Part shown: positions 8,571 through 17,658 of the stretch, one piece after another
Position numbering within the stretch: the stretch's first letter is position 1
How the letters are laid out: each line of letters starts with the position of its first letter
NCBI RefSeq assembly: GCF_029894125.1
Contig: NZ_JARXYZ010000001.1
Location: 372,001 to 436,000 of the forward strand
DNA: 64,000 nucleotides
Origin: Kitasatospora sp. MAA19
GTDB taxonomy: Bacteria > Actinomycetota > Actinomycetes > Streptomycetales > Streptomycetaceae
Reading direction: 5' to 3'
Notes under the pieces: model-generated
Database searches by the model: none
Told to the model about the DNA's origin: nothing
What the model saw: the letters and a program-made list of their open reading frames with translations, nothing else
Made by a program: the position numbers and the translations under genes

Positions 8571-8622
8571 CGGCGCCCCCGTGACGTATCTGCAAGAAGA
8601 CAGGTACGCGACGGGGGCGCCG
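8571..8622 (+). terminator. strong terminator-like hairpin
   Basis: Imperfect 22-bp arms (three mismatches) beginning CGGCGCCCCCGTGACG, with an eight-base loop CAAGAAGA. It separates the small membrane protein gene from femX. Confidence 0.7.
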
Positions 8623-8718
8623 TCGCGCCCGCAGCGGCGGGTGCCCGGGCCCCGGACGATAGGGTCAGCCCGAGAACCTGGGGCCCACCGCAGCCCGACC
8701 GACGAGGAGCACCGAGCA

Positions 8719-9837
8719 ATGAGCCTGCGCCTGAGGACGATCACCCGCGAGGAGCACCTCGCCTTCATCAGGAGCCGTGCCTCGGCCAGCCACATGCAGG
8801 TGCCGTCGTGGGGCGACGTGAAGGCCGAGTGGCGCTCGGAGTCGATCGGCTGGTTCGACGACGCCAACCAGCTCGTCGGCGCCGGCCTGGTGCTCTACCG
8901 CCAGCTGCCGAAGCTCAAGCGCTACCTCGCCTACCTGCCCGAGGGCCCGGTCATCGACTGGTTCGACCGGGACCTCGACCGCTGGCTCTCCCCGATGCTG
9001 GCGCACCTGAAGTCGCAGGGCGCCTTCTCCGTGAAGATGGGCCCGCCCGTCGTCATCCGCCGCTGGAACGCCCCGACCATCAAGGAGGCCATCGCCGCCA
9101 AGCAGGCCAAGCGCCTGCGCGACGTCGAGGCCGACTGGTACGAGGCGCGCGCCTTCGAGGTGGCCGACCGGCTGCGCAAGTCCGGCTGGCTGCAGGGCGA
9201 GGACGGCGGCGCCGGCTTCGGTGACGTCCAGCCCCGCTACGTCTTCCAGGTGCCGCTGGCCAACCGCTCGCTGGACGACATCCAGAAGGGCTTCAACCAG
9301 CTCTGGCGCCGCAACATCAAGAAGGCCGAGAAGAGCGGCGTCGAGGTGTACCAGGGCGGCTACGACGAGCTGCCGATCTTCCACCAGCTCTACCTGGTGA
9401 CCGCCGAGCGCGACAAGTTCACCCCGCGCCCACTGGCCTACTTCCAGCGGATGTGGAAGGCCCTCACCGCCGAGGACCAGAACCGCATGCGGCTCTACAT
9501 CGCCTACCACGAGGGCGAGCCGCTGGCCGCGACCACGATGCTGGTGGTCGGCGAGCACGTCTGGTACTCCTACGGCGCCTCGGCCAACCACAAGCGCGAG
9601 GTCAAGCCGTCCAACGCGATCCAGTGGCGGATGATGCGCGACTCCTACGCGCTCGGCGGCGGAGTGTACGACCTGCGCGGCATCAGCGACACCCTGGACG
9701 AGAACGACCACCTGTTCGGCCTGATCCAGTTCAAGGTCGGCACCGGCGGCCAGGCGGCCGAGTACCTCGGCGAGTGGGACTTCCCGCTCAACAAGCTGCT
9801 GCACAAGGCCCTCGACCTCTACATGTCCCGCCGCTGA
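8719..9837 (+). CDS. femX: FemX-type aminoacyltransferase (lipid II:glycine glycyltransferase family)
   Basis: FemABX-family enzyme that uses aminoacyl-tRNA to add the interpeptide amino acid (glycine in streptomycetes) to the LL-diaminopimelate side chain of lipid II, at the cytosolic membrane face. The 372-residue protein has the two GNAT-like halves of the family and the helical region about residues 110-150 (AKQAKRLRDVEADW). The C-terminal half includes WRRNIKKAEKSGV and the YSYGASANHKREVKPSNAIQ segment (conserved acyl-acceptor site). The ATG is preceded by GAGGAGC. The following racemase-like gene starts 13 bp after the stop, so they are probably co-transcribed. The exact amino acid donor is inferred from the family in Streptomyces. 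Confidence 0.88.
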   Translation: MSLRLRTITREEHLAFIRSRASASHMQVPSWGDVKAEWRSESIGWFDDANQLVGAGLVLYRQLPKLKRYLAYLPEGPVIDWFDRDLDRWLSPMLAHLKSQGAFSVKMGPPVVIRRWNAPTIKEAIAAKQAKRLRDVEADWYEARAFEVADRLRKSGWLQGEDGGAGFGDVQPRYVFQVPLANRSLDDIQKGFNQLWRRNIKKAEKSGVEVYQGGYDELPIFHQLYLVTAERDKFTPRPLAYFQRMWKALTAEDQNRMRLYIAYHEGEPLAATTMLVVGEHVWYSYGASANHKREVKPSNAIQWRMMRDSYALGGGVYDLRGISDTLDENDHLFGLIQFKVGTGGQAAEYLGEWDFPLNKLLHKALDLYMSRR

Positions 9838-9850
9838 GGAGGCTGCCCCG

Positions 9851-10885
9851 ATGACGCTGTCCCTCTACCTCGACACCGAACGCTGGCGCACCCACCAGCG
9901 ATCCGTCCTCGCCGAGTTCCCCGGCCTGGTGCCGGTCGCCAAGGGGAACGGCTACGGCCTGGGCAACCACCGGCTGGCCGAGGAGGCGACGCTGCTCGGC
10001 ACCGGGGTGCTGGCCGTCGGCACCGCGTACGAAGCCGCCGACGCCGCCGAGTGGTACGGCGGCGAGCTGCTGGTGCTCACCCCGTACCGGGTCGGTGAGG
10101 AGGCGCTGCCGCTGCCGCACGCCCGGGTGATCCGGACGGTGGCGAACCTGGACTCGCTGCGGGCGCTGCACGGCGCCCGGGTGGTGGTGGAGTGCATGAC
10201 CTCCATGCGCCGCCACGGGGTGAGCGCCGCCGACCTCCCGGCGGTCGCCGCCGAGCTGGACGGCGTCGCCTTCGAGGGCCTGGCGCTGCACCTGCCGATG
10301 GACCGGCCGGACGGCTCCAGCCCGGTCGAGGAGGTCGCCCACTGGGTGGACACCGCCCGGGCGGCCGGGGTGCCGGTGCACACCGTGTACGTCAGCCACC
10401 TCGGCGCGGCCGGCATGGAGCAGCTGGCCCAGCGCTACCCGGACATCGTCTTCCGGGCCCGGATCGGCACCCGGCTCTGGCTGGGCGACCACGGCGCGCT
10501 GGAGGTCCGGGCCACGGTCCTGGACGTCACCCCGGTGAAGAAGGGCGACCGCTACGGCTACCGCCAGCACCCGGCGCCGTCCGACGGCCACATCGTGGTG
10601 GTGGCCGGCGGCACCGCGCACGGCATCGGCCTGGAGGCGCCCAAGTACGTCCAGAGCATGGCCTCGCGGGCCAAGGGCATCGCCCGGGCCGGCCTGGCGA
10701 CCGTCAACAAGACCAAGTCGCCGTTCCACTGGGCCGGCAAGCAGCTCTGGTTCGCCGAGCCGCCGCACATGCAGGTCTCGCTGCTGTTCCTGGACGGGGA
10801 GACCAAGCCCCCCGCGATCGGCGACGAGCTCGGCCTCCAGGTGCGGCACACCACCACGCACTTCGACCGCGTGGTGGACCGCTAA
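9851..10885 (+). CDS. alanine-racemase-like PLP-dependent protein
   Basis: Fold-type III PLP protein of the alanine racemase family. The PLP lysine motif is VPVAKGNGYGLG near residues 27-38 (compare VKADAYGHG in Alr), and GDRYGYRQ near residues 230-238 occupies the place of the conserved C-terminal tyrosine motif. The 344-residue length is slightly short for Alr (about 360-390) and the sequence is divergent. It follows femX by 13 bp with GAGG just upstream, which suggests a role in peptidoglycan amino acid supply or editing. It may be a specialised racemase rather than the main Alr; the substrate is not determinable here. Confidence 0.75.
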   Translation: MTLSLYLDTERWRTHQRSVLAEFPGLVPVAKGNGYGLGNHRLAEEATLLGTGVLAVGTAYEAADAAEWYGGELLVLTPYRVGEEALPLPHARVIRTVANLDSLRALHGARVVVECMTSMRRHGVSAADLPAVAAELDGVAFEGLALHLPMDRPDGSSPVEEVAHWVDTARAAGVPVHTVYVSHLGAAGMEQLAQRYPDIVFRARIGTRLWLGDHGALEVRATVLDVTPVKKGDRYGYRQHPAPSDGHIVVVAGGTAHGIGLEAPKYVQSMASRAKGIARAGLATVNKTKSPFHWAGKQLWFAEPPHMQVSLLFLDGETKPPAIGDELGLQVRHTTTHFDRVVDR

Positions 10886-10888
10886 CAG

Positions 10889-12463
10889 CTACTTCTCGGC
10901 CGGCTCCGACAGTTCGGGCTCGTTCAGCCACTGCTCGGAGCCGGCCGGCGCGTATCCGGCGTAGCTCTCCTCCTCGCGCAGCGCCCGGGCGGCGCCGACC
11001 ACGAACACGTCCGGGGCCCGGTCGAGCACCCCGCCGGACGGGTCGTCGCTGCCGTCCAGGCGCACCGGGTCGCGGTCCGGCAGCAGGACGTCACGGACCA
11101 CCAGGGCGACCAGGTAGAGCGTCCCCAGCAGGTGCAGCACGACCGCGAAGTGGTACCAGGACTCGCCGATCCCGTGCTGCTTGGTCCCGGTGACGAAGCC
11201 CAGGTGGGACCAGATGCCCAGGGTGTACAGCACCTCGCAGGCCTGCCAGACCAGGAAGTCCCGCCAGCGCGGCCGGGCCAGCACCGCGAGCGGCAACAGC
11301 CAGAGCGCGTACTGCGGCGAGTACACCTTGTTGACCAGCACGAACAGGGCGACCACCAGGAAGGCCAGCTGCGCGAAGCGCGGGCGGCGGGGCGCCGAGA
11401 GGGCGAGCCACGCTATGGCCAGGCAGCCCAGCACCATCAGCACGCCGATGTAGAGGTCGAGGTCGGCCAGTCCCGTGCCCCGGGCCTGCATCAGGATCAG
11501 CCAGAACGAGCCGTAGTCCTCGGCGCGGTGCTTGCTGAAGACGTAGAAGGTCGACCAGCCCTGCCAGTTGGCCGCCATGATCGGCAGGTTGACCAGCAGC
11601 CAGGCGCCGACCGCGCCGCCCAGCATCACCCGGAACTCGCGCCACTTCCCGGCCCGCCAGCAGAGCACCAGCAGCGGGCCGATCAGCAGCACCGGATAGA
11701 GCTTGGCCGCGGTGGCCAGGCCGATGAAGACGCCCGCCCAGCCGGGCCGGGAGCCGGCCCACCAGGCCATCGCCACGGCGGCCAGCGCGACCGCGAGCAG
11801 GTCCCAGTTGACCGTGCCGTTCAGCAGCAGGACGGGCGCGAGCGCGAACAGCAGGGCGTCCCAGGGGCGGCGGCGGTGGGTGCGCGAGAGCGCCACCACG
11901 GCCACCACCGCGCAGGCCATCAGCATCCCCGCGTTGATCGCCCAGAACCAGCGCTCCTGGTCCTGCTGGGTGCCGGCGCCGGGCGTCAGCCAGGCCGCGA
12001 CCTGCATGAACAGGCCGGTCAGCACCGGGTATTCGAGGTACTGCAGATCCCCCGAGGTGCCCGGGATGCGGTCCACGTACGGGTGCAGCCCGGCCGAGAA
12101 GCCGCGGCCAGAGAACAGGTGCGGGATGTCGCTGTAGCAGGCGTGGATGTACTGCGGCGAACCCGGCTGGAACCAGGCCTGGTTGTAGCAGGGCGCCTTC
12201 TGCACCATGCCGAGCACCGAGACCACGATCACCGCCAGCGCCAGGAAGCGCGCCGGGATCCACCAGGAGACGCCCAGCAACGCCCGGCGGCCCGGCGGGC
12301 CGCCGATCACCTCGCTGCCGGCCGCCGCCACCGGGTCCTCGTCGGCCGGGACGACCACGGTGTTGACCGGCGGCGCGGCCGTGGCGACGGCCGTCGGCGC
12401 CGGCCCTGCGGCGTCGCCTGGCCCGACCGGGCCGGCGGATTCGTCACGATCGCTCGACGTCAT
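10889..12463 (-). CDS. GT87-like membrane glycosyltransferase
   Basis: Polytopic protein of 524 residues with about 11-13 hydrophobic segments, of the glycosyltransferase 87 / DUF2029 type (polyprenol-phosphate-sugar-dependent mannosyltransferases such as PimE). The N-terminal 70 residues are hydrophilic and Ala/Pro-rich, and the C-terminus is a charged cytosolic tail of about 60 residues. The large loop after the first helix (YNQAWFQPGSPQYIHACYSDIPHLF) is typical. The ATG at 12463 has AGGA nine bases upstream; another in-frame ATG lies three codons earlier. It is convergent with the racemase-like gene, with three bases between the stops. The sugar donor and acceptor are unknown. Confidence 0.78.
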   Translation of the reverse strand: MTSSDRDESAGPVGPGDAAGPAPTAVATAAPPVNTVVVPADEDPVAAAGSEVIGGPPGRRALLGVSWWIPARFLALAVIVVSVLGMVQKAPCYNQAWFQPGSPQYIHACYSDIPHLFSGRGFSAGLHPYVDRIPGTSGDLQYLEYPVLTGLFMQVAAWLTPGAGTQQDQERWFWAINAGMLMACAVVAVVALSRTHRRRPWDALLFALAPVLLLNGTVNWDLLAVALAAVAMAWWAGSRPGWAGVFIGLATAAKLYPVLLIGPLLVLCWRAGKWREFRVMLGGAVGAWLLVNLPIMAANWQGWSTFYVFSKHRAEDYGSFWLILMQARGTGLADLDLYIGVLMVLGCLAIAWLALSAPRRPRFAQLAFLVVALFVLVNKVYSPQYALWLLPLAVLARPRWRDFLVWQACEVLYTLGIWSHLGFVTGTKQHGIGESWYHFAVVLHLLGTLYLVALVVRDVLLPDRDPVRLDGSDDPSGGVLDRAPDVFVVGAARALREEESYAGYAPAGSEQWLNEPELSEPAEK

Positions 12464-12556
12464 GCCGGACATCCTGCCGCACCGGCCCCACCAGGACGAG
12501 GAGGCCCCCGCAACGGGCCCGGCCCCCGTCGCCCGGGGTGCGGCGAATCATGACGA

Positions 12557-12598
12557 AACGGCGGTGGCGGCCCTCCGGGGAGGGCCGCCACCGCCGTT
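12557..12598. terminator. terminator after the PBP gene
   Basis: Perfect 18-bp stem AACGGCGGTGGCGGCCCT / AGGGCCGCCACCGCCGTT with a six-base loop, just downstream of the leftward penicillin-binding protein gene. Confidence 0.85.
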
Positions 12599-12618
12599 CA
12601 TCCGCTCGGCGGGTGGCC

Positions 12619-15261
12619 TCAGGGCAGCAGGGCGCCGCCCTGTGACCCGCCTGTGCTGGACGGTGTCGGCGGCTTGGTCGACGGCTTGCCGCTCGGGCTG
12701 GTGTCCGTCGGCGGCGTCGTGGGCGGCGGCGTGTGACAGCCGAGGAAGCCGCAGCTGCTCGTCGGACCGGGGTTGGTCTGCGTCGGCGTCTGGCTCGGCG
12801 ACGCCGGGCAGTCCACGCCCGGGACACAGCCCGGGCCCTGGGTGGACACGGGCGGCTGCGGCGGGTTGTTGCCGGCCGGCGGGGGCTGGTTGGCGGTCGG
12901 CTGCGTCGTGGGCGGGGCCGACGGGGTGTCGGTCGTCGTCGGCGAGGACGTGGGGGACGCGGTGCTCGGGGCCCCGGAGGAGTCGACCTCGGTGCCGACC
13001 GGGGTCGGCGTCGGGAAGTCCAGCTTCTTCTCGTTGGCCAGCGCGACCTTCATGTACCGGGTGAAGATGTCGGTGGGGATGTCACCACCGTGGATGGACT
13101 CCTTGCCGCCGGTGCCGTTGAGCGACAGCCGCTCGTGCTTGGTCGGGTCCTCGCGCCACATCGCGACGCTGGTGACCAGCTGCGGGGTGTAGCCGACCCA
13201 CCAGGCCGACTTGTTCTGGTCGGTGGTACCGGTCTTGCCGGCCACCGGGCGGCCCAGGGTCTTGGTCTTGGTACCGGTACCGTTGCTCGCCACGTTCACC
13301 AGCACGTCGGTGACGTTGTCCGCGACGGCCGGCTCCAGCGCCACCCGGGGCTCCTTCTTGCCGAAGCCCGGGCGCTCCTTGCCGTCCACCTCGACCTTGG
13401 TGACCGAGTAGGGCTCGGACTCCTTGCCGCTGGCCGCCAGCGTGCCGTAGCCGGTGGCCATCCGGATCGGGCTGATGGTGGAGGTGCCGAGCGCGAAGGT
13501 CGGGGTCTTCGGGTCGGCGAAGCTCTCCTTCTTGATGCCCATCTGCTCGGCGATGTTGGCCACGTTCTGGCCGCCGACGTCCTGGTTCAGCTGGACGAAC
13601 GGCACGTTGTAGGAGTACTGCATGGCCTGCCGCAGCGAGACGTAGCCGTGCTTGCTGGTGTCCTCGTTCTTCTGCCGGTAGGGCTTGCCGTCGTCGCCGA
13701 TCACCAGCGAGCCGTCCGGCTTGCGGATCTCGGACAGGTCGTCGGACAGGTAGCGGCTGTCGGCGTTGATCCGCTTCGGCTTGCCCTTGTCGTCGGTGGC
13801 CGTCTGGACGCCGACCTGCATCGCGGTGGCCAGCACGAAGGGCTTGAAGGTCGAGCCGACCTGGACCCCGATGGCGTCGGCGTTGTTGTCGAAGTGGCCG
13901 TTCTCCACGCCGTCGCCGCCGTAGAGGGCGACGATCGCGCCGTCCCCGGGGCGGATGCTGGCGGAGCCGAACTGCACCCACTTGTCCAGGTCGGGGCGCT
14001 TCTGCAGGTTGAGGTTCTCGCCCTTGACGTCGTCGACGGCCTTCTTCAGGGCCTCGACCTTGTCCTTCTCGAAGGTGGTGTAGACCTTCAGGCCACCTTT
14101 GTCGATCATCTGCTGGGTGATCGTCTTGTCCGTGGCCATCAGGTACTTGTTCGCGGTGTCGACCAGGTAGCTGACCTCACCGTTCATGCTGGAGCTGGGC
14201 TTCTGCGGGACCGGGTCCGGGAACGTGGTGCACTTGGCGCGCTCCTCCGGGGTGATGGCCTTGGTCTTCACCATCTGCTCGAGGATCCAGGTCCACCGGT
14301 CGTTGGCCCGCTGCTTGTTCTCCGGCTTGGTGGGGTCGAAGTACGCGGCGCCCTTCAACAGGCCCGCCAGCATCGCGCTCTGGCAGACGTTCAGGTCCTT
14401 GGCGTCGACCCCGTAGTAGGCCTGCGCGGCGGCCTGGGCACCGTTCGCTCCGCGACCGAACCAGCTGGTGTTGAGATACCCCTTGAGGATCTCGTTCTTG
14501 TCCTTCTCCTGGTTGATCTTCAGCGTGATGAAGAACTCCTTCACCTTGCGGCTCAGGGTCTGCTCCTGGCTGAGGTAGGCGTTCTTCACGTACTGCTGGG
14601 TGATCGTCGAGGCGCCCTGGGTCTCGCCGCCCTTCGCCATGTTGTACACGGCGCGGAGCATGCCCTTGGGGTCGATGCCGCTGTCGGTGCGGAAGCTCTG
14701 GTTCTCCGCGGCGATCACCGCGTTCTGCAGGTTGGGGCTGATGTCGGAGAGCTCGACGATCTGACGGTTGGTCTCGCCCTTGCGGGTCATCTCCGAGTTG
14801 TCGGCCCAGTAGTAGATCGTGTTCTGATCCTTCACCAGGTCGTTCAGCTGCGGGACCACGGTGGTCTGGTACAGGTAGAAGACCAGGCCGACGAAGGCGG
14901 CGAAGACGGTCAGACAGGCCGTCAGCCACTGTCGCCAGGACGGCAGCCAGCGCTTGATGCCGGTCTTGCCGAACCGCGGGTAGTCGATGAACCGCTTCTT
15001 GCCCGGGCCGGCGGCGACGGCCGCCGATGCGGCGGCGGCACCGCGCCGGCCGCCCTTGCCACCCTTCTGCGCGGCCTTGCGCATCTCGGCACGGCCCATG
15101 CGGGGCTGCTGGGCGGTCTCCCGCACGCCCGGCGGGCGGCGGCGGCCGATTCCGGCCGAACCCAACTCGTCACGGCCGGGTCCGCCCCGACGGTCTCCAC
15201 CTCCCGGGGGCTGCTGCCCGTCACCGCCCGGGTTGGGCGTCCTTCGCCGTCGTTCGCTCAT
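12619..15261 (-). CDS. class A penicillin-binding protein (transglycosylase/transpeptidase)
   Basis: Bifunctional peptidoglycan synthase anchored in the membrane. Residues 1-108 are a basic, disordered cytosolic region; 111-131 form the single membrane helix. The GT51 transglycosylase domain follows, with the catalytic-glutamate motif AAENQSFRTDSG (184-195) and the QGASTITQQ motif (215-223). The transpeptidase domain has S470-T-F-K473, S550-Y-N552 and K676-T-G-T. The last 130 residues are a Pro/Ser/Thr-rich extracellular tail with cysteines (PGCVPGVDCP, SSCGFLGCH). All catalytic motifs are intact. ATG start with GAGTGGCTGC upstream, so the ribosome site is weak. It shares its upstream region with the PadR gene. 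Confidence 0.94.
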   Translation of the reverse strand: MSERRRRTPNPGGDGQQPPGGGDRRGGPGRDELGSAGIGRRRPPGVRETAQQPRMGRAEMRKAAQKGGKGGRRGAAAASAAVAAGPGKKRFIDYPRFGKTGIKRWLPSWRQWLTACLTVFAAFVGLVFYLYQTTVVPQLNDLVKDQNTIYYWADNSEMTRKGETNRQIVELSDISPNLQNAVIAAENQSFRTDSGIDPKGMLRAVYNMAKGGETQGASTITQQYVKNAYLSQEQTLSRKVKEFFITLKINQEKDKNEILKGYLNTSWFGRGANGAQAAAQAYYGVDAKDLNVCQSAMLAGLLKGAAYFDPTKPENKQRANDRWTWILEQMVKTKAITPEERAKCTTFPDPVPQKPSSSMNGEVSYLVDTANKYLMATDKTITQQMIDKGGLKVYTTFEKDKVEALKKAVDDVKGENLNLQKRPDLDKWVQFGSASIRPGDGAIVALYGGDGVENGHFDNNADAIGVQVGSTFKPFVLATAMQVGVQTATDDKGKPKRINADSRYLSDDLSEIRKPDGSLVIGDDGKPYRQKNEDTSKHGYVSLRQAMQYSYNVPFVQLNQDVGGQNVANIAEQMGIKKESFADPKTPTFALGTSTISPIRMATGYGTLAASGKESEPYSVTKVEVDGKERPGFGKKEPRVALEPAVADNVTDVLVNVASNGTGTKTKTLGRPVAGKTGTTDQNKSAWWVGYTPQLVTSVAMWREDPTKHERLSLNGTGGKESIHGGDIPTDIFTRYMKVALANEKKLDFPTPTPVGTEVDSSGAPSTASPTSSPTTTDTPSAPPTTQPTANQPPPAGNNPPQPPVSTQGPGCVPGVDCPASPSQTPTQTNPGPTSSCGFLGCHTPPPTTPPTDTSPSGKPSTKPPTPSSTGGSQGGALLP

Positions 15262-15614
15262 GTTGCAGCCACTCCTCGCCAGGCGGTTCCAGCCTGAAGG
15301 CAGGGTTCACGTCCGATGCCCGCCAACCGCCCTAACCCCGGAGGTGGTCCTCGTGCACACGCGACAGCGTACGCAGCCGTTAATCACACCTAATCGGGCA
15401 TCAGTCGCCAATGGCCGCAAAACGGCAACAGATCATTACACGCCCGTTGCCAATCACCGCCGCGCGTCGCCTTGTGATCACATTCACGCGTGCCCCCCTT
15501 GCCCGTTCCGGGGGCCAGGTTTACTGTTCTCGATATATCGAGCCGATACATCGAAGCGGCATACCGCCGGATGCAGCGGCCGGACGAGGGCCGAGAGGAA
15601 GGAGGACGACGGCA
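15262..15614. other. 353-bp divergent promoter region, PBP / PadR regulator
   Basis: Holds promoters for both flanking genes. It includes an unusually AT-rich stretch (15370-15460), a palindrome pair at 15530-15554 close to the PadR gene, and the PadR ribosome site (GGAAGGAGGACG) at its end. No protein or RNA gene was recognised. Confidence 0.6.
15530..15554. promoter_or_regulatory. candidate PadR operator
   Basis: Perfect 12-bp palindrome TCGATATATCGA (15530-15541) followed by CGATACATCGA (15544-15554). AT-rich palindromes of this form are typical of PadR-family autoregulatory sites. It sits about 60 bp before the PadR start, overlapping the probable -10 region. Confidence 0.55.
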
Positions 15615-16316
15615 GTGGGCAGGCGCTCAGGAGTGCTGGAGTTCGCCGTTCTCGGCCTGCTCCACGACGCCCCGATGCACGGCTACGAGCTGCGCAAGCG
15701 GCTCAACGTCCTGCTCGGAACGTTGCGGGCGTTCTCCTACGGAACGCTCTACCCCTGCCTGAAGAGCCTGGTCGCCCAGGGTTTCCTGGTCGAGGACAAC
15801 CCGGACGTCGAGTACGTCCCGGCCACCGCGCTCAACGGCAAGCGGTCCAAGACCGTCTACCGGCTCTCCCCCGAAGGCAAGCAGCGCTTCGAGGAGTTGC
15901 TCGCCGACTCCGGGCCCGACGCCTGGGAGGACGAGCACTTCGGCGTCCACTTCGCGTTCTTCGGCCAGACCGACCGGGCCGTGCGGATGCGCGTCCTGGA
16001 GGGGCGCCGCAGCCGGCTGGAGGAGCGCCTGGAGAAGATGCGCAACTCGCTGGCCCGGGCCCGCGAGCGGTTCGACGACTACACCGTCGAGCTGCAGCGG
16101 CACGGGTTGGAGTCGGTGGAACGCGAGGTCCGGTGGCTCAACGAGCTGATCGAGACCGAGCGCGCCAACCGCACCGGCCGGACCGGGCCCGCCACCGGCG
16201 GGAGCACCACCGCCGTACCCCACAAGACTTCGGACGGCCGTGGCCAGGAGGAAGGGTCCCTGGACCCGCCCGGGCCACCGTACGACCGCCCGGGGCGCTC
16301 CGACCAGGAGCGCTGA
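15615..16316 (+). CDS. PadR family transcriptional regulator
   Basis: Winged-helix regulator of the PadR family. The GTG at 15615 is chosen for AAGGAGGACG upstream and because the protein then begins VGRRSGVLEFAVLGLL, the usual PadR start. Residues 10-90 form the winged helix (DAPMHGYELRKRLN, FSYGTLYPCLKSLVAQGFL). Residues 130-190 form a long charged coiled coil for dimerisation, followed by a disordered tail. It lies 126 bp upstream of the inositol-phosphate synthase gene in the same direction, an arrangement conserved in streptomycetes. Its ligand is unknown. It may control itself and ino1. Confidence 0.88.
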   Translation: MGRRSGVLEFAVLGLLHDAPMHGYELRKRLNVLLGTLRAFSYGTLYPCLKSLVAQGFLVEDNPDVEYVPATALNGKRSKTVYRLSPEGKQRFEELLADSGPDAWEDEHFGVHFAFFGQTDRAVRMRVLEGRRSRLEERLEKMRNSLARARERFDDYTVELQRHGLESVEREVRWLNELIETERANRTGRTGPATGGSTTAVPHKTSDGRGQEEGSLDPPGPPYDRPGRSDQER

Positions 16317-16442
16317 CACCGCGTCAGCCCTGTGCCGCGCGGCAGGAGTGGGCGCCTTGCGCCCGTACATGCAGTCATCGAAGAAGCAGGACGAGTGCCG
16401 TCGACCCCGGCGGCCCTCATGAGATCACAGGGAGCAACCGGA

Positions 16443-17525
16443 ATGGGTTCGGTTCGCGTAGCCATCGTGGGCGTGGGCAACTGCGCCGCGTCGCTGGTGC
16501 AGGGTGTCGAGTACTACAAGGACGCCGACCCGGCCGGCAAGGTCCCCGGGCTGATGCACGTCCAGTTCGGCGAGTACCACGTCCGTGACGTGGAGTTCGT
16601 CGCCGCGTTCGACGTCGACGCCAAGAAGGTCGGCTTCGACCTGGCCGACGCCATCGGCAACAGCGAGAACAACACCATCAAGATCTGCGACGTGCCGCCC
16701 ACCGGCGTCACCGTCCAGCGCGGCCACACCCTCGACGGCCTGGGCAAGTACTACCTGGAGACCATCGAGGAGTCCGACGAGGCCCCGGTCGACGTCGTCC
16801 AGGTGCTGAAGGACCAGCAGGTCGACGTCCTGGTCTGCTACCTGCCGGTGGGCTCCGAGGCCGCCGCCAAGTTCTACGCCCAGTGCGCCATCGACGCCAA
16901 GGTCGCCTTCGTGAACGCCCTGCCGGTGTTCATCGCGGGCACCAAGGAGTGGGCGGACAAGTTCACCGAGGCCGGTGTGCCGATCGTCGGTGACGACATC
17001 AAGTCCCAGGTCGGCGCCACCATCACGCACCGCGTGATGGCCAAGCTGTTCGAGGACCGCGGTGTCATCCTCGAGCGCACCATGCAGCTGAACGTCGGCG
17101 GCAACATGGACTTCAAGAACATGCTCGAGCGCGAGCGCCTGGAGTCCAAGAAGATCTCCAAGACCCAGGCCGTCACCTCGCAGATCCGCGACCGCGAGCT
17201 GGGCGCCAGGAACGTCCACATCGGTCCGTCGGACTACGTGGCCTGGCTGGACGACCGCAAGTGGGCGTACGTCCGCCTGGAGGGTCGCGCGTTCGGCGAC
17301 GTCCCGCTGAACCTGGAGTACAAGCTCGAGGTCTGGGACTCCCCGAACTCCGCCGGTGTCATCATCGACGCCGTGCGCGCCGCGAAGATCGCCAAGGACC
17401 GCGGCATCGGTGGCCCGATCCTGTCGGCCTCCTCGTACTTCATGAAGTCCCCGCCGGTCCAGTACTTCGACGACGAGGCCAAGGAGAACGTCGAGAAGTT
17501 CATCCGCGGCGAGGTCGAGCGCTGA
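16443..17525 (+). CDS. ino1: inositol-3-phosphate synthase
   Basis: Cytosolic NAD-dependent enzyme that cyclises glucose 6-phosphate to inositol 3-phosphate, the first step to phosphatidylinositol and mycothiol. The 360-residue protein matches the short actinobacterial form. The Rossmann motif [16 protein letters not shown] is at residues 6-21; further family hallmarks are [25 protein letters not shown] and the [14 protein letters not shown] segment. The ATG at 16443 is preceded by AGGGAGCAACC. It lies downstream of PadR and ends with a strong terminator. Confidence 0.95.
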   Translation: MGSVRVAIVGVGNCAASLVQGVEYYKDADPAGKVPGLMHVQFGEYHVRDVEFVAAFDVDAKKVGFDLADAIGNSENNTIKICDVPPTGVTVQRGHTLDGLGKYYLETIEESDEAPVDVVQVLKDQQVDVLVCYLPVGSEAAAKFYAQCAIDAKVAFVNALPVFIAGTKEWADKFTEAGVPIVGDDIKSQVGATITHRVMAKLFEDRGVILERTMQLNVGGNMDFKNMLERERLESKKISKTQAVTSQIRDRELGARNVHIGPSDYVAWLDDRKWAYVRLEGRAFGDVPLNLEYKLEVWDSPNSAGVIIDAVRAAKIAKDRGIGGPILSASSYFMKSPPVQYFDDEAKENVEKFIRGEVER

Positions 17526-17567
17526 AGCTGACGGCGGGTACCCGCCGCTAGGGGCCCTGGCCTCATC

Positions 17568-17598
17568 GAAGGGCCCACGATCGGATCGTGGGCCCTTC
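17568..17598 (+). terminator. terminator after ino1
   Basis: Perfect 15-bp stem GAAGGGCCCACGATC / GATCGTGGGCCCTTC around a single-base centre, 43 bp after the ino1 stop. Confidence 0.85.
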
Positions 17599-17615
17599 AC
17601 CGTTTCCCGCCGAAT

Positions 17616-17629
17616 GTTTCACGTGAAAC
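17616..17629. promoter_or_regulatory. parS: parS site 2
   Basis: Perfect GTTTCACGTGAAAC between the ino1 terminator and the MFS gene, about 25 kb from oriC. Confidence 0.93.
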
Positions 17630-17658
17630 AGCGACCGGTTCCGTGGGACCCTGGGCGG

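Noticed and set aside
17614..17658. ATG start of the MFS gene giving MFHVKQ
   Set aside because: These codons are the translated parS site 2. The GTG at 17659 gives a normal N-terminus.
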